Source of the DNA: Microvirga flocculans ATCC BAA-817
GTDB lineage: Bacteria; Pseudomonadota; Alphaproteobacteria; Rhizobiales; Beijerinckiaceae
Assembly: GCF_000518665.1 (NCBI RefSeq)
Contig: NZ_JAEA01000002.1
Span: forward strand, 62,001-126,000
DNA: 64,000 nt
Direction of reading: 5' to 3'
Both the position numbers and the translations under genes were made by a program. The notes under the pieces are model-generated. The model was not told the origin of the DNA. It saw only the letters and a list, made by a program, of their open reading frames with translations, and did not search any database. Within the stretch, counting starts at the first letter, position 1; each line of letters begins with the position of its first letter. Shown piece after piece: positions 8,712 to 16,702 of this stretch.

Positions 8712-9920
8712 TTACTGCGTGAGCTGGCAGCCGCTCTCGGCAACCTTCAGGTAGGCATCGTCGCCGGGGATCTTGGCGAGCTGCTTGTACATGTCCCAAT
8801 CGCTCTTGCTCTCTTCGGGCTTCTTCACCTGGAAGAGATACATGTCGTAGACCATGCGGCCGTTGGGCAGCACCTTGCCGTTCTTGGCGAAGATATCCTG
8901 AACCGGCATCTCGTGCAGAAGCTTGGCAACGGGCTCCGTCGCATCGGTGCCCGCCTTCTCGACGGCCTTCAGGTATTGCAGCACGGCGGAGTAGGTGCCC
9001 ATGTGGATCATGTTCGGCATGCGGCCGGTCTTGTCCATGAACTTCTTGGCGAAGGCGCGGTTCTCGTCGCTCTGATCCCAGTACCAGCCCTCGGTCAGGG
9101 TCAGGCCCTGTGCGGCCTTCAGGCCGAGGCCCTTCACTTCCGCCAGCGTGAAGAGAAGCGCCGCCAGACGCGTGCCGCCCTGGGTGATGCCGAATTCCGC
9201 CGCCTGCTTGATGGCGTTGGCGGTGTCGAGGCCGGCATTGGCGAGACCGATCACATTCGCGCCGGAACTCTGGGCCTGCAGAAGGAAGGACGAATAATCC
9301 GTGGCCGCCAGCGGATGGCGGACGGCGCCGACCACCTGACCGCCCTTCGACTTCACGAATTTCGAGGTCTGCTCCTCGAGGGAGTAGCCGAAGGCGTAAT
9401 CGGCGGTGAGGAAGAACCACTTGTTGCCGCCGTTTTCCACCAGCGCGCCGCCGGTGCCGACGGCCAGGGCGTGGGTATCGTAGGCCCAGTGGAAGCCGTA
9501 AGGAGAGCATTGCTTGCCGGTAAGGTCCGTCGTCGCCGCACCGGTCGTCATGGTGATTTTCTTCTTGTCCTTGGACAGACCCTGCACCGCCAGGGCGACG
9601 GACGAGGTGGTCAGCTCCATGATGGCATCGACCTTTTCCGTGTCGTACCACTGCCGGGCGATGCTGGAGGCCACATCGGGCTTGTTCTGGTGGTCGGCGC
9701 TCACGATCTCGACCGGAACGCCGAGGACCTTGCCGCCGAAATCCTGGACCGCCATGCGAGCGGCCTCGACCGAGGACTTGCCGCCGAAATCCGCATAGAC
9801 GCCGGATTGATCGTTCAGGATGCCGATCTTGACCACGCCGTCGGAGGCCTGCTGCGCATGGGCCGAATGCGCCAGCACGGTGCAGCTGAGGGCAAACATG
9901 ATCTTGCTGAGGATACGCAT
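8712..9920 (-). CDS. Periplasmic substrate-binding protein of Liv-type ABC transporter
   Basis: The protein has 402 residues from the ATG at 9920, chosen because GGAAGGAAA lies just upstream; an in-frame ATG 15 bp earlier lacks such a site. A signal peptide (about residues 1-23, ending AHSAHA) precedes a type I periplasmic-binding fold starting VVKIGILNDQSGVYADFGG, which matches the LivK/AmiC/UrtA-like family (Peripla_BP_6). It delivers the solute to LivHM. It is the first gene of a six-gene minus-strand operon. Ligand identity is not deducible; aromatic acids, amides and short-chain acids are all carried by relatives. Confidence 0.88.
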   Translation of the reverse strand: MRILSKIMFALSCTVLAHSAHAQQASDGVVKIGILNDQSGVYADFGGKSSVEAARMAVQDFGGKVLGVPVEIVSADHQNKPDVASSIARQWYDTEKVDAIMELTTSSVALAVQGLSKDKKKITMTTGAATTDLTGKQCSPYGFHWAYDTHALAVGTGGALVENGGNKWFFLTADYAFGYSLEEQTSKFVKSKGGQVVGAVRHPLAATDYSSFLLQAQSSGANVIGLANAGLDTANAIKQAAEFGITQGGTRLAALLFTLAEVKGLGLKAAQGLTLTEGWYWDQSDENRAFAKKFMDKTGRMPNMIHMGTYSAVLQYLKAVEKAGTDATEPVAKLLHEMPVQDIFAKNGKVLPNGRMVYDMYLFQVKKPEESKSDWDMYKQLAKIPGDDAYLKVAESGCQLTQ

Positions 9921-10231
9921 GGATTTCCTTCCCATTGTTTCGAGGCAGGTTGGTCCTGCCCTTGTTTGATCAGCCGCGTGGAAACACGCATGGCGATGAT
10001 GAGAAAGGTACAGACACTTCGGGCCTTATCAATGCGAGAAACGGTCATCCTTAAGTCGCAGAGATCCTTGACCTTCTGCCTGAAAATGAGGCAGCGGCCG
10101 TCTGCTTCTCGAAAGGAAGGCCGCTCCTGCGGCTGCGCGGCTCAGAAATCTGCGCGGTTCACAAGCCTGGGAGCACCCCTTATATCTGCCTCAGCTTTTC
10201 TTCCTCATCACGCTTAGGTTGGAGCCTGCCG
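9921..10231. other. Divergent intergenic region, binding-protein operon / aldehyde dehydrogenase
   Basis: This 311-bp gap separates two divergent transcription units. It holds a good sigma70-like promoter candidate for the plus-strand gene (10158-10186) and a small palindrome CGTGgaaaCACG near 9977. No coding frame with a ribosome binding site and family resemblance was seen. The minus-strand promoter was not recognised with confidence. Confidence 0.5.
10158..10186 (+). promoter_or_regulatory. Candidate sigma70 promoter for gabD
   Basis: TTCACA (10158-10163) and TATATC (10181-10186) are separated by exactly 17 bp. Transcription would begin near 10193, leaving a leader of about 40 bases before the gabD ATG. 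Confidence 0.4.
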
Positions 10232-11722
10232 ATGAATGTCCATGCCAAGCCTGCGGATCGCCGCATTCTCGATCTGAAGGATCCGTCGCTTCTGGTGAGC
10301 CAGGCCTATGTGGCGGGCGAGTGGGTGGATGCGGACGGCGGCAAGACGATCGCTGTCACCGATCCCTTCGACGGCGCGCTCATCGCCCATGTGCCCGATC
10401 TGGGCGCCGATGCCGCCCGCCGGGCCATCGACAAGGCCCATGAGGTGCAGAAGGGATGGGCCAAGCGCACCGCCAAGGAGCGCAGCCAGATCCTGCGGCG
10501 CTGGTACGACCTGATCGTCGCCCATGCCGACGATCTCGCCCTCATCCTCACCACCGAGCAGGGCAAGCCCCTGGCGGAGGCCAAAGCCGAGGTGATCTCC
10601 AACGCGGCCTATATCGAATGGTTCGCTGAAGAGGCCAAGCGCATCGACGGCGATGTCATTCCCGGCGCCAATCCGTCCCAGCGCATCGTGGTGCTCAAGC
10701 AGCCTGTGGGCGTGTGCGCCGCCATCACGCCCTGGAACTTTCCCAATGGCATGATCACCCGCAAGGTCGGCCCGGCGCTCGCCGCCGGCTGCACCATGGT
10801 GCTCAAGCCTGCCGCCCAGACGCCGCTCTCGGCTCTTGCCCTGGCCGTCCTGGCGGAGCGGGCCGGGATCCCGAAGGGCGCCTTCTCGGTGATCACCACC
10901 GACGACGCCAAGCCCATCGGCGAGGAATTCTGCCATAACCCGAAGGTGGCCAAGATCACCTTCACCGGCTCGACCAATGTCGGGCGCTGGCTGATGCGGG
11001 AGGCGGGCGACAGCATCAAGCGCCTGTCCCTCGAGCTCGGCGGCAACGCCCCCTTCATCGTCTTCGACGATGCCGATCTCGATGCGGCGGTGGAGGGCGC
11101 CATGCTCTCCAAGTTCCGCAATGCCGGACAGACCTGTGTCTGCGCCAACCGCATCTATGTGCAGGAGAGCGTGGCCCCGGCCTTCGCCGAGAAGCTGGCG
11201 GCCAAGGCCAGGAACCTCAAGCTCGGCCGGGGGACGGACGCGGGCGTGACCATGGGTCCGTTGATCGACGCGCGCGCCGTGGCGAAGATGGAGGATCACG
11301 TGGCCGACGCCCTCGCGAAGGGCGGTCGGCTGCTCGTGGGCGGCAAGCGCTCGGAACTCGGAGGAACCTTCTTCGAGCCGACGGTGATGACGGGCATCAC
11401 GCAAGAAATGAAGGTGACGAAGGAAGAGACCTTCGCGCCGCTGGCGCCGATCATCACGTTCAGGGACGAGGCCGATGTGATCGCCATGGCAAACGATTCC
11501 GAATACGGCCTGGCGTCGTATTTCTACGCCAGGGACATGGCCCGCGTCTGGCGTGTAGCGGAGGCGCTGGAGAGCGGCATGGTGGGCGTGAACACGCCGG
11601 CTTTGGCCAACGAGATGGCGCCGTTCGGCGGCGTGAAGCAATCGGGCCTGGGCCGGGAAGGCTCGAAATACGGCATCGAGGGCTTCCTCGAAATCAAGTA
11701 TATCTGCCTCGCAGGCATGTAA
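10232..11722 (+). CDS. gabD: NAD(P)-dependent succinate-semialdehyde dehydrogenase
   Basis: This 496-residue aldehyde dehydrogenase has TPWNFPNGMITRK, LKPAAQTPLSAL (Lys192), FTGSTNVGRWL, the catalytic Glu268 in LSLELGGNAP and the catalytic Cys302 in NAGQTCVCANR. The GabD-type N-terminus and the paired cysteines CVC match succinate/glutarate-semialdehyde dehydrogenases, which oxidise succinate semialdehyde to succinate in GABA and related catabolism. It is cytoplasmic. It is transcribed alone, from a promoter candidate 70 bp upstream to a strong terminator just after the stop. A related semialdehyde could be the real substrate. Confidence 0.88.
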   Translation: MNVHAKPADRRILDLKDPSLLVSQAYVAGEWVDADGGKTIAVTDPFDGALIAHVPDLGADAARRAIDKAHEVQKGWAKRTAKERSQILRRWYDLIVAHADDLALILTTEQGKPLAEAKAEVISNAAYIEWFAEEAKRIDGDVIPGANPSQRIVVLKQPVGVCAAITPWNFPNGMITRKVGPALAAGCTMVLKPAAQTPLSALALAVLAERAGIPKGAFSVITTDDAKPIGEEFCHNPKVAKITFTGSTNVGRWLMREAGDSIKRLSLELGGNAPFIVFDDADLDAAVEGAMLSKFRNAGQTCVCANRIYVQESVAPAFAEKLAAKARNLKLGRGTDAGVTMGPLIDARAVAKMEDHVADALAKGGRLLVGGKRSELGGTFFEPTVMTGITQEMKVTKEETFAPLAPIITFRDEADVIAMANDSEYGLASYFYARDMARVWRVAEALESGMVGVNTPALANEMAPFGGVKQSGLGREGSKYGIEGFLEIKYICLAGM

Positions 11723-11734
11723 GCCTGAGACAGG

Positions 11735-11762
11735 AAAGCCCGGCAATGCCGGGCTTTCTTTT
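11735..11762 (+). terminator. Rho-independent terminator after gabD
   Basis: Arms AAAGCCCGGC and GCCGGGCTTT surround a 3-base loop, followed by CTTTT. The structure is nearly symmetrical, so it may also end the convergent HAD-phosphatase transcript. Confidence 0.85.
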
Positions 11763-11777
11763 CGGCGCGGGATGGGC

Positions 11778-12578
11778 TTATCGATGTCTTGCCCTGAGCA
11801 GCAGGTCTGCGAGTTCCGCAAACCCGTCTCCCGAATGTCCGTTCGTGATATAGGCCGGCTTATGCGTCAGCCGATGAGCGAAGGCGCGGATATTGGCGAC
11901 GCCGACGCTCATGGGAAAAGCCGCGAACATCGGCTCGTCGTTGGGCGAGTCCCCGGCATAGATCACGCTGGCCCTGGCCTCGTCCCACCCGATGCCGAAA
12001 ACATCCGCGAGCAGAGTCTTGGCCATGCTCAGCTTGTTGTAATCGCCGAACCAGCCGTTCACGTGAATCGAGCTGACCTTGGCCTGCGCGCCTGCGCGCT
12101 CGAAGATCGAAACGATCCTGTCCACCTCCGCTTCGGGCAGGGCCGGAACGTCCTCGCAGAAGTCGATGGCGAGATCCGCCATGCGGTAGGCCTGATCGCT
12201 GGCGAGAGCGGTTCCCGCTACGGTCCCGAGTACTTCCGCCTCGATGGCGTCGAGCTTCAGGCGGTTTCGCTTAAGCTCCTCCGGGCTGGCCCAGAAGCGC
12301 TGCTGCATCTTCTTGCGCTCGCGGTCGTAGCGGAAGAAGAAGGCGCCGTTCTCTCCCACCACCGCGTCCACCGGCCACATGCGGGCGATGTGGTCGCACC
12401 AGCCCGCGGGCCTTCCCGTCACCGGGATCACGATGAAGCCCGCGCGGTGCAGTTGCTCGAGCGCGCCATAGGCCGAGGCCGTCAGCATGCCCTCCGTGGT
12501 CACGGTGTCGTCGATATCGGTGAGCACCACGCGAAGCGCGCGTGCGCTGTCGAGAGAAAGTTCCGAGAGAGGCTTCAT
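11778..12578 (-). CDS. HAD-IIB family phosphatase
   Basis: The protein has 266 residues from the ATG at 12578 (MKPLSELSLDSARALR); an in-frame ATG at 12641 would add 21 residues. HAD motif I is LTDIDDTVT (Asp21, Asp23), motif II is VIPVTGRPAGWC and motif IV is YAGDSPNDEPMF. The mobile cap of type IIB lies between motifs II and III. The best family match is the mannosyl-3-phosphoglycerate/sucrose-phosphatase type, which hydrolyses sugar phosphates, but no matching synthase is adjacent. The next gene upstream (divergent) is a glycerate kinase, which makes a link to three-carbon acid phosphates conceivable; this is a guess. Confidence 0.8.
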   Translation of the reverse strand: MKPLSELSLDSARALRVVLTDIDDTVTTEGMLTASAYGALEQLHRAGFIVIPVTGRPAGWCDHIARMWPVDAVVGENGAFFFRYDRERKKMQQRFWASPEELKRNRLKLDAIEAEVLGTVAGTALASDQAYRMADLAIDFCEDVPALPEAEVDRIVSIFERAGAQAKVSSIHVNGWFGDYNKLSMAKTLLADVFGIGWDEARASVIYAGDSPNDEPMFAAFPMSVGVANIRAFAHRLTHKPAYITNGHSGDGFAELADLLLRARHR

Positions 12579-12801
12579 GCCATGCACCCTGGGAGGAAGA
12601 AGCGAAGGTGCAGGTTCGACGGGTTCATCGGCAGATTTCATCCTTGTTGAAGACAGGAACGATCTTGAGACGGCTAAGCGCGCATCTTTAAGCACAATCC
12701 TGTGAGAGGCTCCAGGAGCTTTGGCGAGGGAGGGCCGGCTCCTGTGCGCAACCTGGTGGCCTCGGGCTTCACGCAGGAGATTTCTGACGTAAAGTGACGC
12801 C

Positions 12802-14055
12802 ATGTCCAACGATGCTGACATCCTCAAGGCTCTGTTCGAAGCGGCTCTGAAGGCGGCTTTGCCCGATGGGCATTTCGACGGGCGCTTGCCGCCCAAGCCC
12901 AAAGGCCGGACGATCGTGCTCGGCGCGGGCAAGGCCTCGGCCCGCATGGCGGCAGCCTTCGAGGAGGCATGGACCCGGGCCGGCAGAACATGCGAAGGAT
13001 TGGTGGTCACGCGTTACGGCCATGCCGTGCCGACCCGGTTCGTCGAGGTCGTCGAGGCCGCCCATCCGGTTCCCGACGATGCGGGGATGCAGGCGGCCGG
13101 AAGAATTCTGGCGCTGGCGCAGCAGGCGGGCCCCGAGGATCTCGTCGTCTGCCTGATCTCAGGCGGGGCCTCTGCTCTCCTGTCATTGCCCGCCGGGGGC
13201 GTGACGCTTGCCGACAAGCAGGCCTTGAACCGGGCGCTGCTGAAATCCGGTGCACCCATCGGCGAGATGAATCTGGTCCGCAAGTCCCTCTCCGCCATCA
13301 AGGGCGGCAGGCTCGCAGCGGCAGCGGGGCGGGCGCAGCTAGTCACGTATCTGATCTCGGACGTACCCGGGGACGATCCGTCCAGCATCGGCTCGGGACC
13401 TACGATTCCGGAGCGCGTCGATCCGGACGCAACGCTTTCGATCCTGCGCAAATACGGCATCGATGTGCCGGAGCATGTGCTGCGCGCCATCCGTTCCAAC
13501 GCGGTCAGGGAGCCTGCGGCCGGCGGTGCCGTGCATATGCTGGCAACGCCCAAGATGGCGCTCGATGCGGCGGCTGCCAAGGCTCGCGATTTCGGGTTGG
13601 TTCCTCTCATTCTCGGGGATGCGATCGAGGGCGAGGCGCGGGAAGCCGGGCGCGTGATGGCGGGGATCGCGCGCTCCGTTCTCTTGCACGGAGAGCCTGC
13701 GAAGGCACCGTGCGTTCTGCTTTCGGGCGGTGAGACGACGGTGACGGTGCGCGGCAGGGGACGCGGCGGCCGTAATGCGGAATTCCTTTTGTCCCTGGCG
13801 CTCGCCTTGAAGGATGAGGAGGGGATCGCTGCGATTGCCTGCGATACAGACGGGATCGACGGCTCTGAGGACAATGCGGGTGCGTGGTTCGACTCAAGCC
13901 TGTTTGAGAGCGCGCGCAGCAAGGGGATCGATCTTGCCGCTCATCTTGAGCATAACGATGCCTACACGGCCTTCGCTGCGCTCGACAGGCTCGTGATGAC
14001 GGGGCCGACGCTCACCAACGTCAACGATTTCCGCTGCATCCTCATTCGCGGTTGA
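12802..14055 (+). CDS. Glycerate 2-kinase (TtuD/GckA, MOFRL family)
   Basis: This 417-residue protein has an N-terminal DUF4147 domain (IVLGAGKASARMAAAFEEA, VVCLISGGASALLSLP, GEMNLVRKSLSAIKGGRLA) and a C-terminal MOFRL domain (LLSGGETTVTVRGRGRGGRN). This two-domain layout defines glycerate kinase type II, which phosphorylates D-glycerate to 2-phosphoglycerate; older annotations call it hydroxypyruvate reductase TtuD. It would feed glycerate from glyoxylate, tartrate or serine-cycle metabolism into central carbon flow. It is cytoplasmic, and the upstream region is shared with the divergent HAD phosphatase. Confidence 0.88.
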   Translation: MSNDADILKALFEAALKAALPDGHFDGRLPPKPKGRTIVLGAGKASARMAAAFEEAWTRAGRTCEGLVVTRYGHAVPTRFVEVVEAAHPVPDDAGMQAAGRILALAQQAGPEDLVVCLISGGASALLSLPAGGVTLADKQALNRALLKSGAPIGEMNLVRKSLSAIKGGRLAAAAGRAQLVTYLISDVPGDDPSSIGSGPTIPERVDPDATLSILRKYGIDVPEHVLRAIRSNAVREPAAGGAVHMLATPKMALDAAAAKARDFGLVPLILGDAIEGEAREAGRVMAGIARSVLLHGEPAKAPCVLLSGGETTVTVRGRGRGGRNAEFLLSLALALKDEEGIAAIACDTDGIDGSEDNAGAWFDSSLFESARSKGIDLAAHLEHNDAYTAFAALDRLVMTGPTLTNVNDFRCILIRG

Positions 14056-14160
14056 ACTGAAGGACCGCGTACCGGGCGAAGTGAACCGGCTGCACTTCTT
14101 TGAAACCTCCGGTCTTCTCGCGCGTTGCCAGAACGCACATCGAAATTCTGGAGAAACACT

Positions 14161-14337
14161 ATGGATCGTGATCGCACCGAAGGCAGCATGAAGACCATGA
14201 AGGGCCGCATCAAGGAGGGTCTTGGCAAGGCTCTCGGCGATTCGAAGATGGAAGCCGAAGGCAAGATGGACAAGGCCGAGGGCAAGGTCCAGAACACCAT
14301 CGGCGGCATCAAGGATACCCTCCGCAAGGAGCCCTGA
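14161..14337 (+). CDS. CsbD family stress-response protein
   Basis: This 58-residue, highly charged protein carries the CsbD pattern of G-x-x-K/R-x-x-x-G repeats (MKGRIKEGLGKALGDSKM, EGKMDKAEGKVQNTIGG). The ATG at 14161 has GGAGAAA eight bases upstream, which favours it over an in-frame ATG at 14125. CsbD proteins are small, soluble, helical and induced by general stress in many bacteria; the molecular function is unknown. It is 105 bp after the glycerate kinase and has its own terminator. Confidence 0.88.
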   Translation: MDRDRTEGSMKTMKGRIKEGLGKALGDSKMEAEGKMDKAEGKVQNTIGGIKDTLRKEP

Positions 14338-14370
14338 TCGACGCCAGGCCGTAAGAACGGTCGGGTCCCG

Positions 14371-14404
14371 GAGCCGATTTCACCCGTGTGGAATCGGCTC
14401 TTTT
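14371..14404 (+). terminator. Rho-independent terminator after CsbD gene
   Basis: GAGCCGATT and AATCGGCTC pair, extended by CAC/GTG around a short loop, and TTTT follows directly. Confidence 0.8.
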
Positions 14405-14459
14405 CGCTGGACGATCATATTCGTGCGGCAAAGCGGGACAAAATGCCCCAGCAAGCCAC

Positions 14460-14690
14460 TCACGCTGGTTGTTCGATCTTGCGGATCACGAAGCTGATCC
14501 TGTGATTGTCTTGTCCTTGCGCTTCCAGAACATCGCCGGTTTCGCGGACGAGGTTGGGCACATCGATTCCGGCCAGCGGGTCCGTGCAGATCACCTTCAG
14601 GCGGTCGCCGGATCGCATTTCCTTGAGAGCCTTGCGCGTGCGCAGGACCGGCAAGGGACATTTCAGCCCGGAAAGATCGAGTTCTTTCAT
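14460..14690 (-). CDS. tusA: TusA-family sulfurtransferase
   Basis: This 76-residue protein starts MKELDLSGLKCPLP, with the CPxP motif and catalytic Cys11 that define TusA/SirA-like sulfur carriers. TusA passes persulfide sulfur to thiouridine synthesis and, in E. coli, influences molybdenum-cofactor formation. Its ATG overlaps the mobA stop (ATGA, 14687-14690), so translation is coupled to the molybdenum-cofactor guanylyltransferase. This neighbourhood supports a role in sulfur supply for molybdoenzyme maturation more than in tRNA modification; that is inferred. Confidence 0.85.
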   Translation of the reverse strand: MKELDLSGLKCPLPVLRTRKALKEMRSGDRLKVICTDPLAGIDVPNLVRETGDVLEAQGQDNHRISFVIRKIEQPA

Positions 14691-15331
14691 GGAAAGTCTT
14701 TTCGTTGTGCCAGGGCCCTCGCGCGATCCAGCTCGTCGGGCGTGTTGACGTTGAAGAACGGATCGACGGGATCCTCCGGCCAGGACGCTTCGGCCAAGCC
14801 ATGCGGGCCCGCCCATTCCCGGATGCTGCGCGTGCCCCTTCCGACCATGGCGCTGCGCAGATCGTGGCGCAGGGACACGGGCCAGAGACCGACGGCGAAA
14901 TGTCGTCGGGAGGCGGACGAGGCGCAGACGAGCGGGAGCCCGCTCGCGCGCCGGTCCTCGTGCAGCCGCTCCACGAGATCGCCCGGTATGAACGGCGTAT
15001 CCCCAGGAACGCTCACGACCCATTCCACGGACGGGGCATGAACGGCCGCCCATTCGAGCGCAGCCAGGATGCCGGCCAGCGGGCCGGGATGATCCGCGAG
15101 AGTATCCGGCACGATGGGGAGATTCATGTCGTCAAAGCGCGCTGGATCGCCGTTGACGTTGAGGATCAGCCGCGCGCATTGAACGGCGAGCCGTTCCGCC
15201 ACGCATTGCACGAGCGTGCGCTCTCCAATGGTCAGAAGGGACTTGTCGCCGCCGCCCATGCGCCGTGAAAGGCCGCCCGCCAGAATGACGCCGACGGTAG
15301 GGGGAGGCGGTGCGAGGCCCACGATGCTCAC
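14687..15331 (-). CDS. mobA: Molybdenum cofactor guanylyltransferase MobA
   Basis: The protein has 214 residues from a GTG at 15331 whose GTGA overlaps the mrp stop by 4 bp; a longer upstream frame is within mrp and has no family match. The nucleotidyltransferase signature is GVILAGGLSRRMGGGDKSLL, followed by LNVNGDPARFDD and VSVPGDTPFIPGDLVERL, whose Asp binds magnesium. MobA joins GMP to molybdopterin to give the MGD cofactor used by DMSO-reductase-family enzymes. It is the middle gene of the coupled mrp-mobA-tusA operon. Confidence 0.9.
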   Translation of the reverse strand: MSIVGLAPPPPTVGVILAGGLSRRMGGGDKSLLTIGERTLVQCVAERLAVQCARLILNVNGDPARFDDMNLPIVPDTLADHPGPLAGILAALEWAAVHAPSVEWVVSVPGDTPFIPGDLVERLHEDRRASGLPLVCASSASRRHFAVGLWPVSLRHDLRSAMVGRGTRSIREWAGPHGLAEASWPEDPVDPFFNVNTPDELDRARALAQRKDFP

Positions 15332-16449
15332 TCGATGACGATACGCGGCGCCGGTCGCGCGGCCGCGCCGCCCGAGAGCGCATTCCACACCTCATGCGCC
15401 ATGTCCTTGTAAATGCGCGCATGCGGCCCATCGGGATCGGTGACGACGACCGGACGGCCCGCATCCGACAGCTCGCGGATCCGCATGTTGAGAGGAACCT
15501 CGCCGAGGAAGGGAACGCCGAGACGCTTGGCCTCGTCGCGAGCGCCGCCATGGCCGAAGATGTGCGAGGTCTGTCCGCAATGCGGGCAGACGAAGGTGGC
15601 CATGTTCTCGACGATGCCGAGGATCGGGATTTCCACGCGCTTGAACATCGAGACGCCGCGCCGGGCGTCGATGAGGGCAAGATCCTGCGGGGTGGAGACG
15701 ATCACGGCGCCCGCCAGCGGGGTGGATTGTGCCATGGTGAGCTGGGCGTCGCCCGTGCCGGGCGGCATGTCGACCACCAGAACGTCCAGATCGCCCCAGG
15801 CGACTTCCCGCAGCATTTGGGTGATGGCCGACATCACCATGGGCCCGCGCCAGATCATGGCCGCTTCCTCCTCGACGAGGAAGCCGATGGACATGACCTT
15901 GAGGCCATAGGCCTCCATGGGTTCCAGGATACGATTCTCGAGCAGGCGCGGCTTGCCGTGGATGCCGAGGAGCTTGGGCATCGAGGGGCCGTAGATGTCC
16001 GCGTCGAGCAGCCCGACCTTCAGCCCCAGCGCCTTCAGGCCGAGGGCCAGATTGCAGGCGGTGGTCGACTTGCCCACGCCGCCTTTGCCGGACGCAACGG
16101 CAATCACGTGCTTCACGCCCGGGATATGCTGGGTCTTGGGCAGGGCCGCCGGGCGCGGGCGCTGGGATGTGCCCGAGGAGGGCGGCGAGGAGCCCGCGGG
16201 CCGGTCGGCGGTGAGGCTGGCGAAGACGCCCTTCACCCCCGGCAGGGCCTGAACGGCCGCGACGGCGGCCTGGCGGACCCGTTCCATGGTCGCGGCTTCG
16301 GAGGGGTCGATGGTGATCGCGAACATGACCCGGTCCGCATCGTCCAGCACGACGTCCGAGAGCCGCCCCGATGCGGTGAGATTGACCCTGTCCCCATCGA
16401 CCGGCACGGACGAGAGGGCCTGCAGCACATGTTCACGGGTAATCGCCAC
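15328..16449 (-). CDS. apbC: Mrp/NBP35-family iron-sulfur carrier ATPase
   Basis: This 373-residue protein has an N-terminal MIP18/DUF59 domain (1-80), a proline-rich linker (85-105) and a ParA-like P-loop ATPase starting IAVASGKGGVGKSTTACNLA (P-loop 121-128). Further motifs are VDMPPGTGDAQLT and a CPHC pair in TFVCPHCGQTSH that can hold a bridging iron-sulfur cluster. The family transfers 4Fe-4S clusters to apo-enzymes. It heads an operon with mobA and tusA, with GTGA and ATGA overlaps at both junctions, which ties it to assembly of molybdenum/iron-sulfur enzymes. Confidence 0.92.
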   Translation of the reverse strand: MAITREHVLQALSSVPVDGDRVNLTASGRLSDVVLDDADRVMFAITIDPSEAATMERVRQAAVAAVQALPGVKGVFASLTADRPAGSSPPSSGTSQRPRPAALPKTQHIPGVKHVIAVASGKGGVGKSTTACNLALGLKALGLKVGLLDADIYGPSMPKLLGIHGKPRLLENRILEPMEAYGLKVMSIGFLVEEEAAMIWRGPMVMSAITQMLREVAWGDLDVLVVDMPPGTGDAQLTMAQSTPLAGAVIVSTPQDLALIDARRGVSMFKRVEIPILGIVENMATFVCPHCGQTSHIFGHGGARDEAKRLGVPFLGEVPLNMRIRELSDAGRPVVVTDPDGPHARIYKDMAHEVWNALSGGAAARPAPRIVIE

Positions 16450-16702
16450 TTTGCATTCTCCTGAACCGCCAAGGCGTGATCCTGCCCCTCATGTATAGGT
16501 TGGGGTGTTTCCCGTTAAGGGCCACCTCCGGAAAAGGCAGGGGAGCATCGAGAAGGCAAAATCAGCCTTTCCGTGCCCATCATGCCCGGGCATAACCTCA
16601 AATTCTCTCGATGAAGGGAATTTCGGCCTAAAAACGCCCGGAAACGCTTGAGCTTGGATCGCCGCGGCCTTACCGTCGTGCAACGATATATGAGGCGACG
16701 TC

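Noticed and set aside
11778-13010. Long 410-residue form of the HAD phosphatase
   Set aside because: The extra N-terminal part lies antisense to the glycerate kinase start and shows no similarity to the family; the ATG at 12578 gives the expected length.
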